Origin: Chiua virens
Lineage: Eukaryota; Basidiomycota; Agaricomycetes; Boletales; Boletaceae
Assembly: GCA_019787685.1 (NCBI GenBank)
Contig: JAHNUO010000029.1
Location: 186,001 to 250,000 of the forward strand
Length of the DNA stretch: 64,000 bases
Reading direction: 5' to 3'
Shown here: piece after piece, positions 17,485 through 29,603 of the stretch
How positions within the stretch are numbered: position 1 is the first letter of the stretch
Layout: each line of letters opens with the position of its first letter
Translations under genes and position numbers: made by a program
Notes under the pieces: model-generated
What the model was told of the DNA's origin: nothing
The model's input: only the letters and a program-made list of their open reading frames with translations
Databases searched by the model: none

Positions 17485-20386
17485 AGTCATGGTGACGGTC
17501 TGTAGGATTAGCCAGATTCATTTGGGACATGCTTGGAGTACTAGAATAAATTGTCATATTGTTTTTCTGTCTGAACAAATGTCAGAGCTACACCAGGGTG
17601 AATCTAATCTACATCCTCAACTGGATCTTGCTCATCTTCACCATCATCCTGGTTCCCTTCTGTATACAAGAGACACTAAGCCTGGGTTTTTGAATGCAAA
17701 AGAAAACCTGCTCCATCTCAACTGTCTGTGGGATCATAGCGACAATAGACACAATGTCTTGCACAAGTATGATAGAGACTTCATTTGTGATTTGCATTCT
17801 TGCAAATGTTTGTCGGGACTGTGTCAAAAGAGCATCATCTGGTGGAGTAAAGGTGCAGATGAGCGCAACATTGGCAAACTCAAAAGCCCTGTCTTCCTGT
17901 TCCACAGCAATCCTTGTGAAGTACAAGACTTCACCAATTCGAAATCCATTGTTCTTTTTGAACTGTCATTGCATGTTAGATAGATTATTGGTAGTGATAG
18001 TAAACTAAATGACTTACCTTTAACATCCTTGAGATTCATAATTTCTCTGAGGAGATGGTGTTTTCTCTCCAAGCTCTACATGCTATTTGACCATTTGGTA
18101 GTTGCAGTCATGCCCAGCGCCGGATCTTGGGGAGTGGGACATCATGGCCTAAGAAGTCTTGAATCGCTTGAGCAGTGCCATGGCTGGGTTTCACAGGCAC
18201 CTTGTCCTGCTTGCAGAGGAGCACATACTCATTGCCAAGGTCCTCTGCGCCACTGGGAAGGTGATGGGATAGGGTACCAAGTGTTGGTAATGCGGCGAGT
18301 AGTGCATTTACATGTGCTCTTCGTACACCTTCCCTACAGAAATTGGCCAGATAATTTGAGGGTTCACGAATCTCTTGCTTAAGGTTCCCGATCATACGTT
18401 CAATTGTCTACTGTGCTGTACAAACACTTGGTCCTTTTTGGAAAGTTTCTGGGGCCAAATGAATAACCTGATGAACACATGGGCGAATGAAATGTAGGCG
18501 ATCATTGCAACATTGATAATACAGCTCTTCAAATTCAAGTTCCCACAAGGCAAGAAGGGCACATGCCTTGAGCATTTCTTCATGCGTGATTTGGTGTTGA
18601 CAGATGATTTGAAAGCCACGGACAAGTTTGCACAAGTTCAACCAGTACCTTTCAGGGAGTATTCCATATAATAAACCTGGTGCAAGTCTGAACATATAGA
18701 GATAGAATTCCCAGGTTTCATAGTCCAAGTTGATTTTAGCAGCAATGTTCCATGGCTTCGTGTCGAATGAGCCAGGAATGTACAATCCAGCTTCTTCAAC
18801 AGCACATCCATGAGCTTTCCAAATCTCTTCATCACGCAGAACTGCCTAGCCCCAGGTGTCAACATTATCTGTGCATGAGCAAGTAATAGTACCACACCAT
18901 AGAGATATGAGTAGGTGGCTAAGATTGGCTGCCAGATGCATGATGTTGGTTGTCAGGCACAAAGGGACACCAAGGGAATGTTTCGGGTCTAACCCCAGGA
19001 TAAGGGGTATTTTCGTTATCCCCGTCTCGGTTCATCTAAGTTCAAATTGCCATTGATTTGGTGAGGACATGAGCTAGATCAGATTTGCCGTGTATTCATG
19101 ACTAGCAGTAGGTGGGATATGAAAGGGTAAGATGTCAGGGTGATTGCTGTCTCACAATGGATTGTGAGGGCACAAAAGTGCTGGATAATAGTGAGTGTGT
19201 CCTTGCGACGACCCCTTATCCCACAGTATATTCAGCAGCCATTTTTACCACAGTGGCCCACCAAACCATCCCAATGTGTCAATCCAGGCCTGTCAGCAGT
19301 CATAAAGAGAAGATAAATTTGGGATCTGAAAACCATATCACAAGACAAGTCCCAGACCTTGAGCCCTTCCTTTTGTAGTGCAGCCAAGTGATGCATGCCA
19401 ACAGTGAGAAAGGAATCGAGGTTTTGAGGTTTGTTTGGTCCTGGAATGAAGCCACCAGGAAGTACACGAGTTTTGCAGTAACATTTATCAGGGGCAAGAT
19501 TGGGTATGATCTATATATATATCCAACAATCTGAGTCTTTATCTTCATACAACTGTGCTCTGTCAATGGACACCATGAGTACAATGTTGTTTTCCTTGAT
19601 ATCACCAGCTAGAGAAGCACCTATGGAATCCTATCTAGTCAATATACCAGGAATAATTGCAGAGACATACCTAAAGAATCCCATCCAGCAACAATGTCAT
19701 CGATAACAGATATTTTCTTGTGTATTTCATATTCATCAAGCATGGCCTGTGTCCGCTCATGGAAGTAGCGCATGTCAAACGCGCTGTCAGGATCATGGTA
19801 GAGCGCTTGCAACTATGGTCCAAGAGGTAGTGTAATGAATGTCTTTACCGCATCGCCGTTTACTTTCTTTCAAGGGGCTTCACACATGGGGCATTCATCC
19901 AGATTAGAAAATGGCCCTGTGAATCCAACGCACAAGTTGATGCACATATCGTGCTCAATAGGTTCAATCCCTGTGTGCACCCCAATGAGGTTCTCGACTT
20001 CTTGAAAGCTAAGTAAATCAGCTGTTCCAGGCGCTTTAGTGAAATGGTGCTTTGCTGCTTGAATAACACCAGAGTAGGCATTTTGAGAGGCATGCTCAAG
20101 AGCAAGGTATGCTTCTATGCTAAACATGATGCCGGGGTTGTTGAGCTGAATTGGTATCTCAGGAGGGTTGTGAAGTCGCTCAAGCATTGTGGTTGTGAAT
20201 TTGGCAATAGGATCATCAAAAGATGCATTCTGGACACCAATAACAAAGTCGAGGCTTTGTCATAGCTTTGGGAATGTAGTTAGATGTGCGAGCTGCTCCA
20301 GATCAGCAAGTTGTGGTCTTCTCCTATCATATACAATGTGTCAGGGACGAGGTCCTTGTTTAGGTAAGGGTGAATGGTCAGGTGGG

Positions 20387-21539
20387 GGTGAATCTCGTCC
20401 GGAAGGGTCTGGAGGTGGATCGGGTGAAGGAAAGCGCTGATCTGGTGAGGGTGAACAGTCGGGTGGGGGTGAATCTCATCCAGAAGGGTCTGGAGGTGGA
20501 CTGAGTGAAGGAAAGCGCTGATCTAGTGAGGGTAAATGGTCGGGTGGGGGTGAATCTCGTCCAGAAGGGTCTGGAGGTGGATCGGGTGAAGGAAAGCGCT
20601 GATCTGGTGAGGGTGAACAGTCGGGTGGGGGTGAATCTCATCCAGAAGGGTCTGGAGGTGGACTGAGTGAAGGAAAGCGCTGATCTAGTGAGGGTAAATG
20701 GTCGGGTGGGGGTGAATCTCGTCCAGAAGGGTCTGGAGGTGGATCGGGTGAAGGAAAGCGCTGATCTGGTGAGGGTGAACAGTCGGGTGGGGGTGAATCT
20801 CATCCAGAAGGGTCTGGAGGTGGACTGAGTGAAGGAAAGCGCTGATCTAGTGAGGGTAAATGGTCGGGTGGGGGTGAATCTCGTCCAGAAGGGTCTGGAG
20901 GTGGATCGGGTGAAGGAAAGCGCTGATCTGGTGAGGGTGAACAGTCGGGTGGGGGTGAATCTCATCCAGAAGGGTCTGGAGGTGGACTGAGTGAAGGAAA
21001 GCGCTGATCTAGTGAGGGTAAATGGTCGGGTGGGGGTGAATCTCGTCCAGAAGGGTCTGGAGGTGGATCGGGTGAAGGAAAGCGCTGATCTGGTGAGGGT
21101 GAACAGTCGGGTGGGGGTGAATCTCATCCAGAAGGGTCTGGAGGTGGACTGAGTGAAGGAAAGCGCTGATCTAGTGAGGGTAAATGGTCGGGTGGGGGTG
21201 AATCTCGTCCAGAAGGGTCTGGAGGTGGATCGGGTGAAGGAAAGCGCTGATCTGGTGAGGGTGAACAGTCGGGTGGGGGTGAATCTCATCCAGAAGGGTC
21301 TGGAGGTGGACTGGGTGAAGGAAAGCGCTGATCTGGTGAGGGTAAATGGTCGGGTGGGGGTGAATCTCGTCCGGAAGGGTCTGGAGGTGGATCGGGTAAA
21401 GGAAAGCGCTGATCTGGTGAGGGTGAACGGTCAGGTGGGGGTGAATCTCATCCAGAAGGGTCTGGAGGTGGATTGGGTGAAGGAAAGTGCAGATCTGGAG
21501 AGGGAGAATGGTCAGGTGGGGGTGAATCTCGTCCAGAAG
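20387..21539 (-). repeat. 81-bp tandem array with a 162-bp (A-B) higher-order unit inside the Tnp2 coding region
   Basis: About 14.2 units of 81 bp, starting GGTGAATCTC at 20387, 20468, 20549 and so on. Units alternate between type A (CTCGTCCAG, GGATCGGGTG, GTGAACAGTC) and type B (CTCATCCAG, GGACTGAGTG, GTAAATGGTC). The array is cut by a solo LTR at 21540 and resumes at 21971 for about 54 bp. On the minus strand A units encode a Pro/Asp/Ser-rich repeat (PPPDPSGRDSPPPDH), but B units have TGA in place of the CGA Arg codon. Confidence 0.9.
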
Positions 21540-21970
21540 TGAAACAACCTAGAACAAAGCTAGACTGTAAAGTGTAGTGGATGAAGTGAGAGGGGGTTCA
21601 GTCCAGCAAAGAGGCGAAAACTCCAAGAGAACTTTGTTAGAGCTCTCTGGCTGAAATTCATGGGGTTTATATACTACATGGATATCGGAGTTCTAATCTG
21701 AGTATGAACTACGTAGATAAGCATAATGTATCCTATTGGATGATAAGGTGTGAGTCGATATGAGTCATAGATAAGAGTATAGCCTTGCACTGCTATTAAT
21801 GAGTCAGTGATAAGGGAAATGAAATGATAAGGGGCATGAGGTGATGGATGCTGTGTTATTGTGGCAGCCAATCGGATATGATCCTTTGGACAGCCTTGAC
21901 ATGAGGCGTTTATCTTTAGAATAGATTGAACGTTGGAGTAATGAAGTGAGGAAAAGTTGGTATCGTAACA
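21540..21970 (-). mobile_element. Solo LTR of the same gypsy family
   Basis: It is 431 bp, minus orientation, TGTTACGATACC at 21970 to GGTTGTTTCA at 21540, flanked by the TSD AGAAG (21535-21539 and 21971-21975). It retains the TATA box and self-primer sequence and lacks the 15-bp duplication. It inserted into the 81-bp array and was reduced to one LTR by recombination. Confidence 0.93.
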
Positions 21971-22776
21971 AGAAGGGTCTGGAGGTGGATCGGGTGAAGA
22001 AAAGTGCAGATCTGGAGAGGGAGAACACTGTGACAGTCCTACAGACTGTGAAGGAGGCCACGAAAGAGAATGACTGCTCAGATGAGCACACTTCCTCTTT
22101 CCAGCACGGCGATAGGATTCTGGTGCTTCTCGAGCCCTCTTAGCAAGTATTTGTTTAGTTTCCAGCTGGCAAGCGTATCAGGAGATTCCAATACTTGAAG
22201 CAGGTTGGTTATCACGAAGTTCTTGAGATAATAAGTTCATATTGAGAATCCTCACAGCGGCATCAAGCGACAAGGGTTTAATGAGGAGCATCTTGCATCA
22301 TTCTTCATCATCTTCGGTTGCCTTTAGGTGACGTTGAAAGGTTTTCTCAGATACCACATGAGGCCAGCCATCACATTGTTTCCTACAGACACAAACGCAC
22401 TTCTGGACTTCAGTGGACGTACTGGAGGACCCTGGATCCATTTGAGACTGTAAAGCAGGTCAGTCGTCTGATGGGATTTGACAACTTGGGTCTGTTACTG
22501 GTGTATGCTGCGCCAGCGTGAGTGTAGGTTGCAAATGTAATGAATTGGTGTGGTGTAATTACAACGTGCATTACACTGTACAGTTGGAAAGGAAAAACAT
22601 GAATGGATCGTGGTGTCGTGCATTGATGCGAGACAAATCATTACATTGATGTATTGGCATCACAAAAAAAAAATCATACTACAACATCCGAAAGCCGACA
22701 AGTTGAGGTCCCATGATACCCGGTCACACCACACAACAACCAAAGTTCACTGGGACTCACTGGCAAGGGTCATGGC

Positions 22777-23316
22777 ATGTGGTCGACTAGCGGAGGATGC
22801 CGAGCGGGCCTGGTAACCCTTACATTTCATGGCGATTCTTACGGAATGGCTGAACTACTTTTCCGCGAACACTGTTTCGAGAGGGGCATAAATATGGCAT
22901 CTAAGGTGTCCGTAATCGCTTTTATTTTGGTGCTGCAGGCCCGCAGCCGGAAGCCCCCTTTCTTGACTAATGACCCAACGGTTCACGAATGCACCTGTGA
23001 GGACTATACTAGTAAGGCTGTGCCCATGGGTCGTGATGAATTAATTGACGGTGCGTTTCAGGAAGGCAAAAGTGCGTCGACCCCGTCACTCAGTGGTGTG
23101 GATAGTTACGAAGACGAGTTTGTGAGGTCCGTTGAAACGTGTCGAAAACGACTGGTTGAATGGTCCTACCGAATGAATTGTTTCAACAGGGTTCAAATCC
23201 TACATGGATATCAGGGACCACTCAGTGCAACCCTAGTAGGTCTGCGGTTGGCTGTGACGCTTCGAAAAGTCATGCAAAGTTCAGACCCTAAGTTACGTTG
23301 CTTGGGTCGGATTTAA
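22777..23316 (+). CDS. Unrecognised ORF (179 aa)
   Basis: It has an ATG start and a single exon, and no known motif beyond one moderately hydrophobic segment (SVIAFILVLQA, about residues 45-55). It ends 11 bp before a perfect 26-bp inverted repeat. Nothing in the neighbourhood supports expression. It could be chance or a remnant of a mobile element. Confidence 0.2.
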   Translation: MWSTSGGCRAGLVTLTFHGDSYGMAELLFREHCFERGINMASKVSVIAFILVLQARSRKPPFLTNDPTVHECTCEDYTSKAVPMGRDELIDGAFQEGKSASTPSLSGVDSYEDEFVRSVETCRKRLVEWSYRMNCFNRVQILHGYQGPLSATLVGLRLAVTLRKVMQSSDPKLRCLGRI

Positions 23317-23326
23317 CTTTACCCGG

Positions 23327-23352
23327 GAGAGCGATCCGAACGGATCGCTCTC
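23327..23352. repeat. Perfect 12-bp inverted repeat with 2-bp spacer
   Basis: GAGAGCGATCCG, AA, CGGATCGCTCTC: the two 12-base arms are exact reverse complements. It could form a hairpin or be a palindromic protein-binding site. Confidence 0.85.
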
Positions 23353-25405
23353 AAGTTTGTAGACTTTGTCCCTGTTTCAGCGCAGTATGAGAACACTTAT
23401 TACCAGTGGGACTGTTCAGATTGAGTATATTCTATCACTCGGTGCAGTCAAACGTTCTCCAGAATGTCCGAGTCGGTGCAACTGGATCTGAGTAGTCTAT
23501 TTGTCCGTCGGTGAGTACCATCACGATCCGCTTTCCGTTGGATCATTGATCTGATCTATCAGGCTTCTGGCTGTTGGGGGCCAGAGTTTGCTGCTGTATG
23601 ACTATTTTCTTACATTTCCTCACGAGGTGCGTGCTTCTTTCCTTTCCAAGGTAGTTTCCTGAGAGCTGGCTTTCGCAAGCTGGACCATGTTTGGCATGCA
23701 AAATGGAGTACAGTCAAGGCCGTCTTCCTTGTCAATCGGTACGGTATCCTGGTGGGACAATTCCTTTATACGCTCCAGGAAGTCAACCTCTTCGTTTCGA
23801 GTTCAGACAAGGTGCTTTCTCACAGTCTACCTCTGCGTGTTCGAGGACGCTCAAACCAAGCTTGCCACACACCAGTTTTGCCTCTATTTTGGGTGGTTTA
23901 CTGCTCTTTTTGGAGTCTTTTCAGGGGAAACCATCCAGGGTTAGGTTCTGTTGCTGTCACAAGTTGCATTTCACTGACGTTTCGAAAAATACAGTTTTAG
24001 TTATACTACGAGCATGGCCCATCTGGGGCTGCACGCGTCCTGTCGCTATTACATTGATATCCACATATATTGTCTATTTCACGATATGTGCTAGTTTCAC
24101 CTTTTATACCATGGCGATGGCTTCGGTACATGGCGCGTCATTTGATTTCGGCAGAAACATGACATTGATCTTGGAGTAGATCCTGCACTCTTGGTTGTGG
24201 AGGGTACTAGTGTATGTGCACCACGGGGAACTTGTAAGTCGTTCTACTCGTCATTTTCTCCTGGAAATTGACAACTTGGAATGTTCAGTGAACGCTGTGA
24301 GTTCGCTGCACCATAGCCGCCTAAATGGGGACATCAGCTTATATCTGCTCTGCATAATCGCAGTGGATCGTGCCGTGTGTAGGGTAGGTGATTTTTGGGC
24401 GAGATCTGCACGTCAGAGATGACGGGAACGGTAGATTACTTCTTGATGTCTTCGCGTCTCTTATGGTAGCATATCCCCTCGTTAAGATCTTCAGAAGGAC
24501 GCAGCAATTCCGCCATTCACTGATTTATCGTGTTCTGGCTAGAGACGGTGGGGCTGCGCAGTTTCTTTGTCCAGCGTTGACTGACCACTCGTTCAGCGTT
24601 TTTATTCTTCTTTGTACGTGATCACTTGGACGTATGCATGCTAGGCGATTATTCTACTCAACGCTTCTTGTAGACAAGTATCCTCTCCTCGGTAATGACC
24701 ATCGTATCCCAGTTAAGTCTTTTCTTCAGATATTCGTGCAGCAACTCATGCTCGCTCTATCAGGAGCGTTTTTGTGAATGTAAGCCAGTGTAGTTGCGTC
24801 TCTGGGACACTAATCAAGCTCCGCCGTAGGACCCACTTTCGCAGATCTCGTTGGCGTACGTGACGACCACAACGATCGCGCCCACTTGACACCTGACATC
24901 GTCATACAGATTCTTTCACCCATTGTCTGCTGTCGTCGGTCAGCGAGTCGTCCTCAACCTTCGTAAGCTTCGTTCGCAATCTTCGTCGGAGAGCATCATC
25001 AACTCGACTTTGGAGAGACACATTGGTGTGACGCGCTGAGCGTCGTTTGCACGGAGAGACGATCCTTTGAACGCTAGCAACAACCAAGGTGTTTCGCAGG
25101 ACATTGTGTTCAGGCACGATACCACGCCGAGTATGATAGAGATGTCGGACATGGCCAGGTTGTGGTAGGTTTTTTTATGGTATGGACGGGCATCTCTCCC
25201 TTTTCTTTCCGTTCACCTTTGTGGAGAAGGCTTCTCTCTAGTCAGTGATTCAACTGTGCAACTGGATTCCTCATCACTTGAACATGACGGAAAAAAATTA
25301 CAGTTTATTCTTTATTCCCCACTGCCATACGACCATTTACTACTATGTACTTGAATTACTTAGAACAACCGTCTTCACGTCTGTTCACTTTCTCTCGCAT
25401 GGTCA

Positions 25406-26440
25406 TTAAAACGGACTCGCCAATGTCAGGTTGGTTAGATATGTCATCGCCTCTGCACGATACGTATCACTCGACAACACCTGTGGAATCAACCCATCCA
25501 AGAATTCCAGCGTCGTCCGATTGGTCGCTGGATCAGTATTGTGGCCAATATATGTCTGTACCTCTCCGACATTCGGATCGAGATTGGTGGCGAAACGAAC
25601 GAGGTAAGAGGTCATATCCCCGACACCATACACGTTGAGTAAATCGGAAGCGTGGAGCTGAAGTCGTGAGAATAATGGGTTCAGTACATGAGGATAGGAA
25701 AGGGGCAATGAAGATAGACTCACGGAGCCGAGGAAAGGATTTTTCCTTAGTCGTGAGTCATGACGGACAATACGTCCAGATATTTTGTTTCCCAGACTGA
25801 TTCTGTACGAAGAACCGTCACGGCGCCTGAAACACCATCCGCTTGAACTGCAGTGTGTGCATACAGGTTACCCATACCGAACAGGCGATCCTCTCGCAGT
25901 ATTTCATCAATTGCCTGAGTTCCGTGGCCGATGCATTTGGTGCCTAGTACGCGTACGTGTGGATGTATTCCTCGAATTGGGCGTCTATCCTGGTACACAG
26001 AAGGTTGAGTCTTACCGACGTCGATTCGCGTGCCAAAATACTCACGTGATGTTGAGAGTTGAGAAAGAGAAAAAAGTGCCTTCGTCTTCGCAATCGCTTT
26101 GAGTGCTAAATAACCAGGATCCGTCGGAAAAGCTAGCAAAATGAGAACACAACTTACTGGTAATGAAAGGTATGTTCGCAACAGATCCTTGTTGAACTAG
26201 ATGTCGTGGATCGCCCGTCAAGAACACACCAGTCTACACGAAGTAGCCAGGCCAATGGGGAAGAAACGGAGATTTCCCGTTGTGTTTCGAGACGTAAGAT
26301 CAACAAGTTAAATCAATGACATGTGAAATGTTTGGGTGAGTTGACGCACGGAGGTTGGGAGAATGGAATACCAAGGTAGCGATTAGTAGATCCTGAGATA
26401 ACACCTGTCACGGTCGCATTGTTAAGCATGACCGTCGGTG
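25406..26440 (-). pseudogene. Type-B carboxylesterase/lipase copy a, internally deleted
   Basis: On the minus strand an N-terminal exon (APTVMLNNATVTGVISGSTN, about 26440-26360) is followed almost at once by the second half of an esterase. That half has GDPRHLVQQGSVANIPFI, the catalytic-Glu block DCEDEGTFFSFSTLNIT, and the catalytic-His block LHASDLLNVYGVGD with SSDTYRAEAMTYLTN at the end. The whole central part with the oxyanion loop and nucleophilic Ser is missing. It is therefore inactive. Confidence 0.8.
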
Positions 26441-26889
26441 CTACACTCACTAGGACAGAGGCTGCGGTCTTTGCGAGTCTAAGAAAGCCACGAAAATGGA
26501 TAAGAATGGCCAGGCCAGTCTACAACATGATCAGCAACGATTACCAGGTGGAGATACGTGTAAGGGACGTACCTAATCGAGGCCAGGGTTGGGGTCCAGG
26601 GATCACGCGGTTTGCGTGGGGGAGATTCAAGTTGTCAGAACGATGTTCGCGAAGGTGTTTCTGCGACAATTCTGAAGTATGATGGTGCATTTGATCTTCT
26701 GTGGATATGCCAATAAGGCGGTGGAGAAGGGTTAGTTGATGTCAAATCTATTGAGACAATGAATTTTATATTCTACTGCGCTCGCCGATCCCCTTGTCCG
26801 GACTGCCACTGCTAAGCGATCGGCACCGCTTCTGCACAACGACAGCAGTGAAAAAGCCTTGTGACACGGTGTTTTTCCCGAGCTGTGCT

Positions 26890-27450
26890 CACTATGGGGA
26901 TTTTATCAGGTTTGTCAAATACACTATCGCCTTTGCACGATATATATCTTGTTAAGGCTTGTGAAATCAACCCATTCAAGGGTTCCACATCGCCCGGTTG
27001 GTCACTGCATGGTAAGCTTACCGTGACTGTACTCAGTACAGGGCTGTGCTGTCCTTGATTATAGTTGAGATTGGCGACAAAACGGACGAGTTAAGAGCCT
27101 GAGGCCAGGTCCCTGGCGGCATACACGTTGAGTAAATCATGATCGGAGGCGTGGAACTGAAGTAGTTAGAATAATTGGTTCAACGCACGGGGAAAGAGAA
27201 GGGGCAGTGCGAAATACCGAGTCACGGAACCGAGGAAAGAAATTATTGTTTTCTCATTACCAGTGATTGGAGAAAGGTAAGAATGAGGTTCAAATGAACC
27301 GAACACTCTCTGTTACCCAGTGCGACTTTGGATGAAGCTTATGATGGAACACAGCCGGCTGCTTGAAATTCGGTGTGAGTGCATACAGGTCATTCGTACC
27401 GAACGGTGGATATCCTTGAGCGGGTCAAAATTACAAGTGTTGTGCCGACC
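26890..27450 (-). pseudogene. Carboxylesterase copy b, decayed C-terminal fragment
   Basis: Short blocks correspond to the end of copy a and other esterases: the region matching the YRAEAMAYLTN end (~26910-26950), the His block region (~27120-27170) and the preceding exon (~27360-27450). They are present in minus orientation but full of substitutions and indels. Confidence 0.6.
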
Positions 27451-28560
27451 CGGAGTTCGGTGGTTGTTCCATTCGGTATCCAGGATATGCGTCTGGCAGG
27501 AGGTGAAGTACTAATGCGAATTTAGGTCGGTGTCAGCGGCACGTGACCTCCTAGAGGTAGTCTGGAGTGAGCCAGGTGGCGGTGCAAGCGGCGCGACTTT
27601 TCGTCCGCCATCTCGTGCCGGCTCGCCGGCAGCCGCTCTCCTTTTTGCAGGGCGCATCCACCAGTCTCCAACCACACGGAGGCACTCTTCTCTGGCCTCC
27701 ACTCTGCGGTTGCTGCCGCTTACCGCCCGTCGGCCCACTTTCTCATCGACGCCTGAGCGTCAACACCCAATGGTACGTCCCAAGTATTTACTGATTGGAT
27801 GCAGTGAGCTTCTGCTCAGTGGCTCTCGCAGGATTTACGCAGCCCGCGCTTTCGTGTGCGCGCCGGTGATCTGCCACATGGTCTACCAAGTCGCGTCCAC
27901 TGGAATAAACCATACGCGCACAACGGGCATCCACTGGTATAAGCCATGCACATATTACCGTGTCCACTGGAATATATTGTATCCATACACGTATAACTGC
28001 GTCCACTGGTATCAATCCATACGCATGTTCTCTCCACTGGTTCTCTCCTATGCGTCACAGACTCCTTCCTGATGGGAACGCAGCTCACTCGCCCCCAGTG
28101 GGCTTTCGCCCAAAATCCTCACTCCCACAATGTACATCACCTGCTCCAGCCCACGAGCCACCACCGTGATCGAACTTCACGGACGTTCTGCTAGAGATCC
28201 GGGTCCGGTGAGGCTGGCCGCCGCACGGCGAACATTCCGCGTTACGTCACAATTATTGGACTCGAAGAACACCCGCAACCTTGTTAGCACCAAGAAGCTG
28301 TTTAAGGCATTCATTGACCGGCTTGCTCTTACTTTCGCGAGTAATTCTGACTGTTTCGAGTTGGCATCATCGGTCCGATGTCTTCTCCCAACTCACTGGC
28401 ATTCTTTGAGAGAAGTGACTCGGACTTGTTCCATTCTAATGGATGTAACATTGATTCAAGTACCCTCCAAGATGGCCATGTAGAGACGGCTTGACTCACA
28501 CCTGAAACACGACCAAATAAGTCTGGCCACCAAAGGTGCAACTTAGCCCGAAATAAATTC
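27451..28560. other. No recognised gene; contains a short imperfect repeat
   Basis: Only unassignable short ORFs are present. At 27896-28045 the phrase TCCACTGGTAT/TCCACTGGAAT recurs about five times at 31-40 bp spacing (GTCCACTGGAATAAACCATACGC and variants), an imperfect minisatellite. Confidence 0.4.
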
Positions 28561-29570
28561 AGAATAACTTGGCGAATAAATTGCCCAACAAATAATTGGT
28601 CATACGGTACTTAAGTTTGCCATTAAAATGCAAGATTTGTTTTGCCAAAAATGAACAGCGGTCATATTCGAGATTATGCATAGCATATGTACCAAGTATA
28701 ATGTACTGATCCCGCCAGAATACGATTAGGACTATCCTAAGTTTACATATAAAATACAAAGTATAAAGTTGTGCTACATATGTTCCCTGAATGCGCCTTG
28801 ATTGAGGTACCTTAACATATTTGAGACATTTTGAAAAAATGTGCTAGAGTAAGGGCTAAGCACAAATTTGACCACTAAATTTGAAAATGTATGGCGTACA
28901 AACTCTACAGCCAGAGTGGCCCCGGCAGTGGGCCGCTCTAGCATATGCTCCAACCTATTTAGACTTAGCGATTAAAAATGTCTATTTCTCATAGTTTATA
29001 CATATCCTTGATTTGTGTTGAGATTTGTGTGCCACATGCACGCAATCTGTTTATGTACTTAACATTGCTAAATATGATTTCGAATAAAGTTGCATTCATA
29101 GAAGGAAATTAGACAAAAAATTGTCTATGTACATACTGGACATCATTTGCCGGATTCGTGTCAAATACAAAAAAGTACATATTGTATGACATGTGTAACC
29201 TATCACAATCATTCATTTTCTCAATTTGTCGAGCTCGATAAGTTCATCCATCAAATTCAGTTATATAATTAAAATTTGTTTGAGATATGTACCTAGGGCA
29301 AATCCTCTTATTTAGTTTGAATATTTTATTCAATATTTATGGACTTTGTCACTTCGACTTTTTTGTTCGTGTCTCGGGTGTCAGCAACTTGAAACAGGGT
29401 CACTTCCTTATTTACTTTGACGTCATGTAAATTGAGGCAATATGATGCAAGGGGGTAGAGCGCGGATTATCGTCGTCTGCTGACTCCTTGCTGACAACTT
29501 TTTCTCAGGCAGAACACCGTCGAGAGAATATAAGGAGGGCCAGCGTTGCGCCGTCGTGATTATCACCATT
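28561..29570. other. AT-rich non-coding stretch
   Basis: It is markedly richer in A+T than the flanks, with no ORF of note. The last part holds a TATA-like ATATAAGG at about 29528 that could belong to the gene starting at 29604. Confidence 0.5.
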
Positions 29571-29603
29571 ATAGTTGCTTCCCTTTTCTACTCGTTCTGT
29601 GAA

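Larger units (their letters stand above)
17600..22420 (-). pseudogene. Decayed CACTA-type transposase (Tnp2 family)
   Basis: On the minus strand, blocks typical of basidiomycete Tnp2 transposases occur in the expected order: an N-terminal zinc-finger-like part near 22.3-22.4 kb with LKATEDDEE and KPLSLDAAVR; a proline-rich repeat (20.4-22.0 kb); HDMCINLCVGFTGPFSNLDE (~19.9 kb); DKDSDCWIYIW and GGFIPGPNKP (~19.4-19.55 kb); and the C-terminal region (GILPERYWLNLCKLVRG, FEELYYQCCNDRLHFIRP, APETFQKGP) at 18.4-18.8 kb. Then MIGNLKQEIREPSN follows at 18.1-18.4 kb. Blocks lie in different frames, and a TAG replaces the expected Trp codon near 18405, so the gene is dead. Tnp2 would cut and paste a CACTA transposon; terminal inverted repeats were not found. 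Confidence 0.82.
22521..25340. other. Long stretch without a recognised gene
   Basis: Several short ORFs occur but none resembles a family I know. The longest is 22777-23316 (+, 179 codons, ATG start, with Cys/His-containing HECTCEDYTS and a C-terminal VGLRLAVTLRKV). It lies right beside a perfect palindrome at 23327. Another is 23691-24179 (+). Both may be random or decayed. Confidence 0.4.

Noticed and set aside
20378..21289. 303-codon minus-strand ORF with a repeated 27-residue unit
   Set aside because: It is open only because the 81-bp repeat length is a multiple of three. The Pro/Asp-rich reading in another frame fits the Tnp2 context better, so I treat it as array sequence, not a gene.
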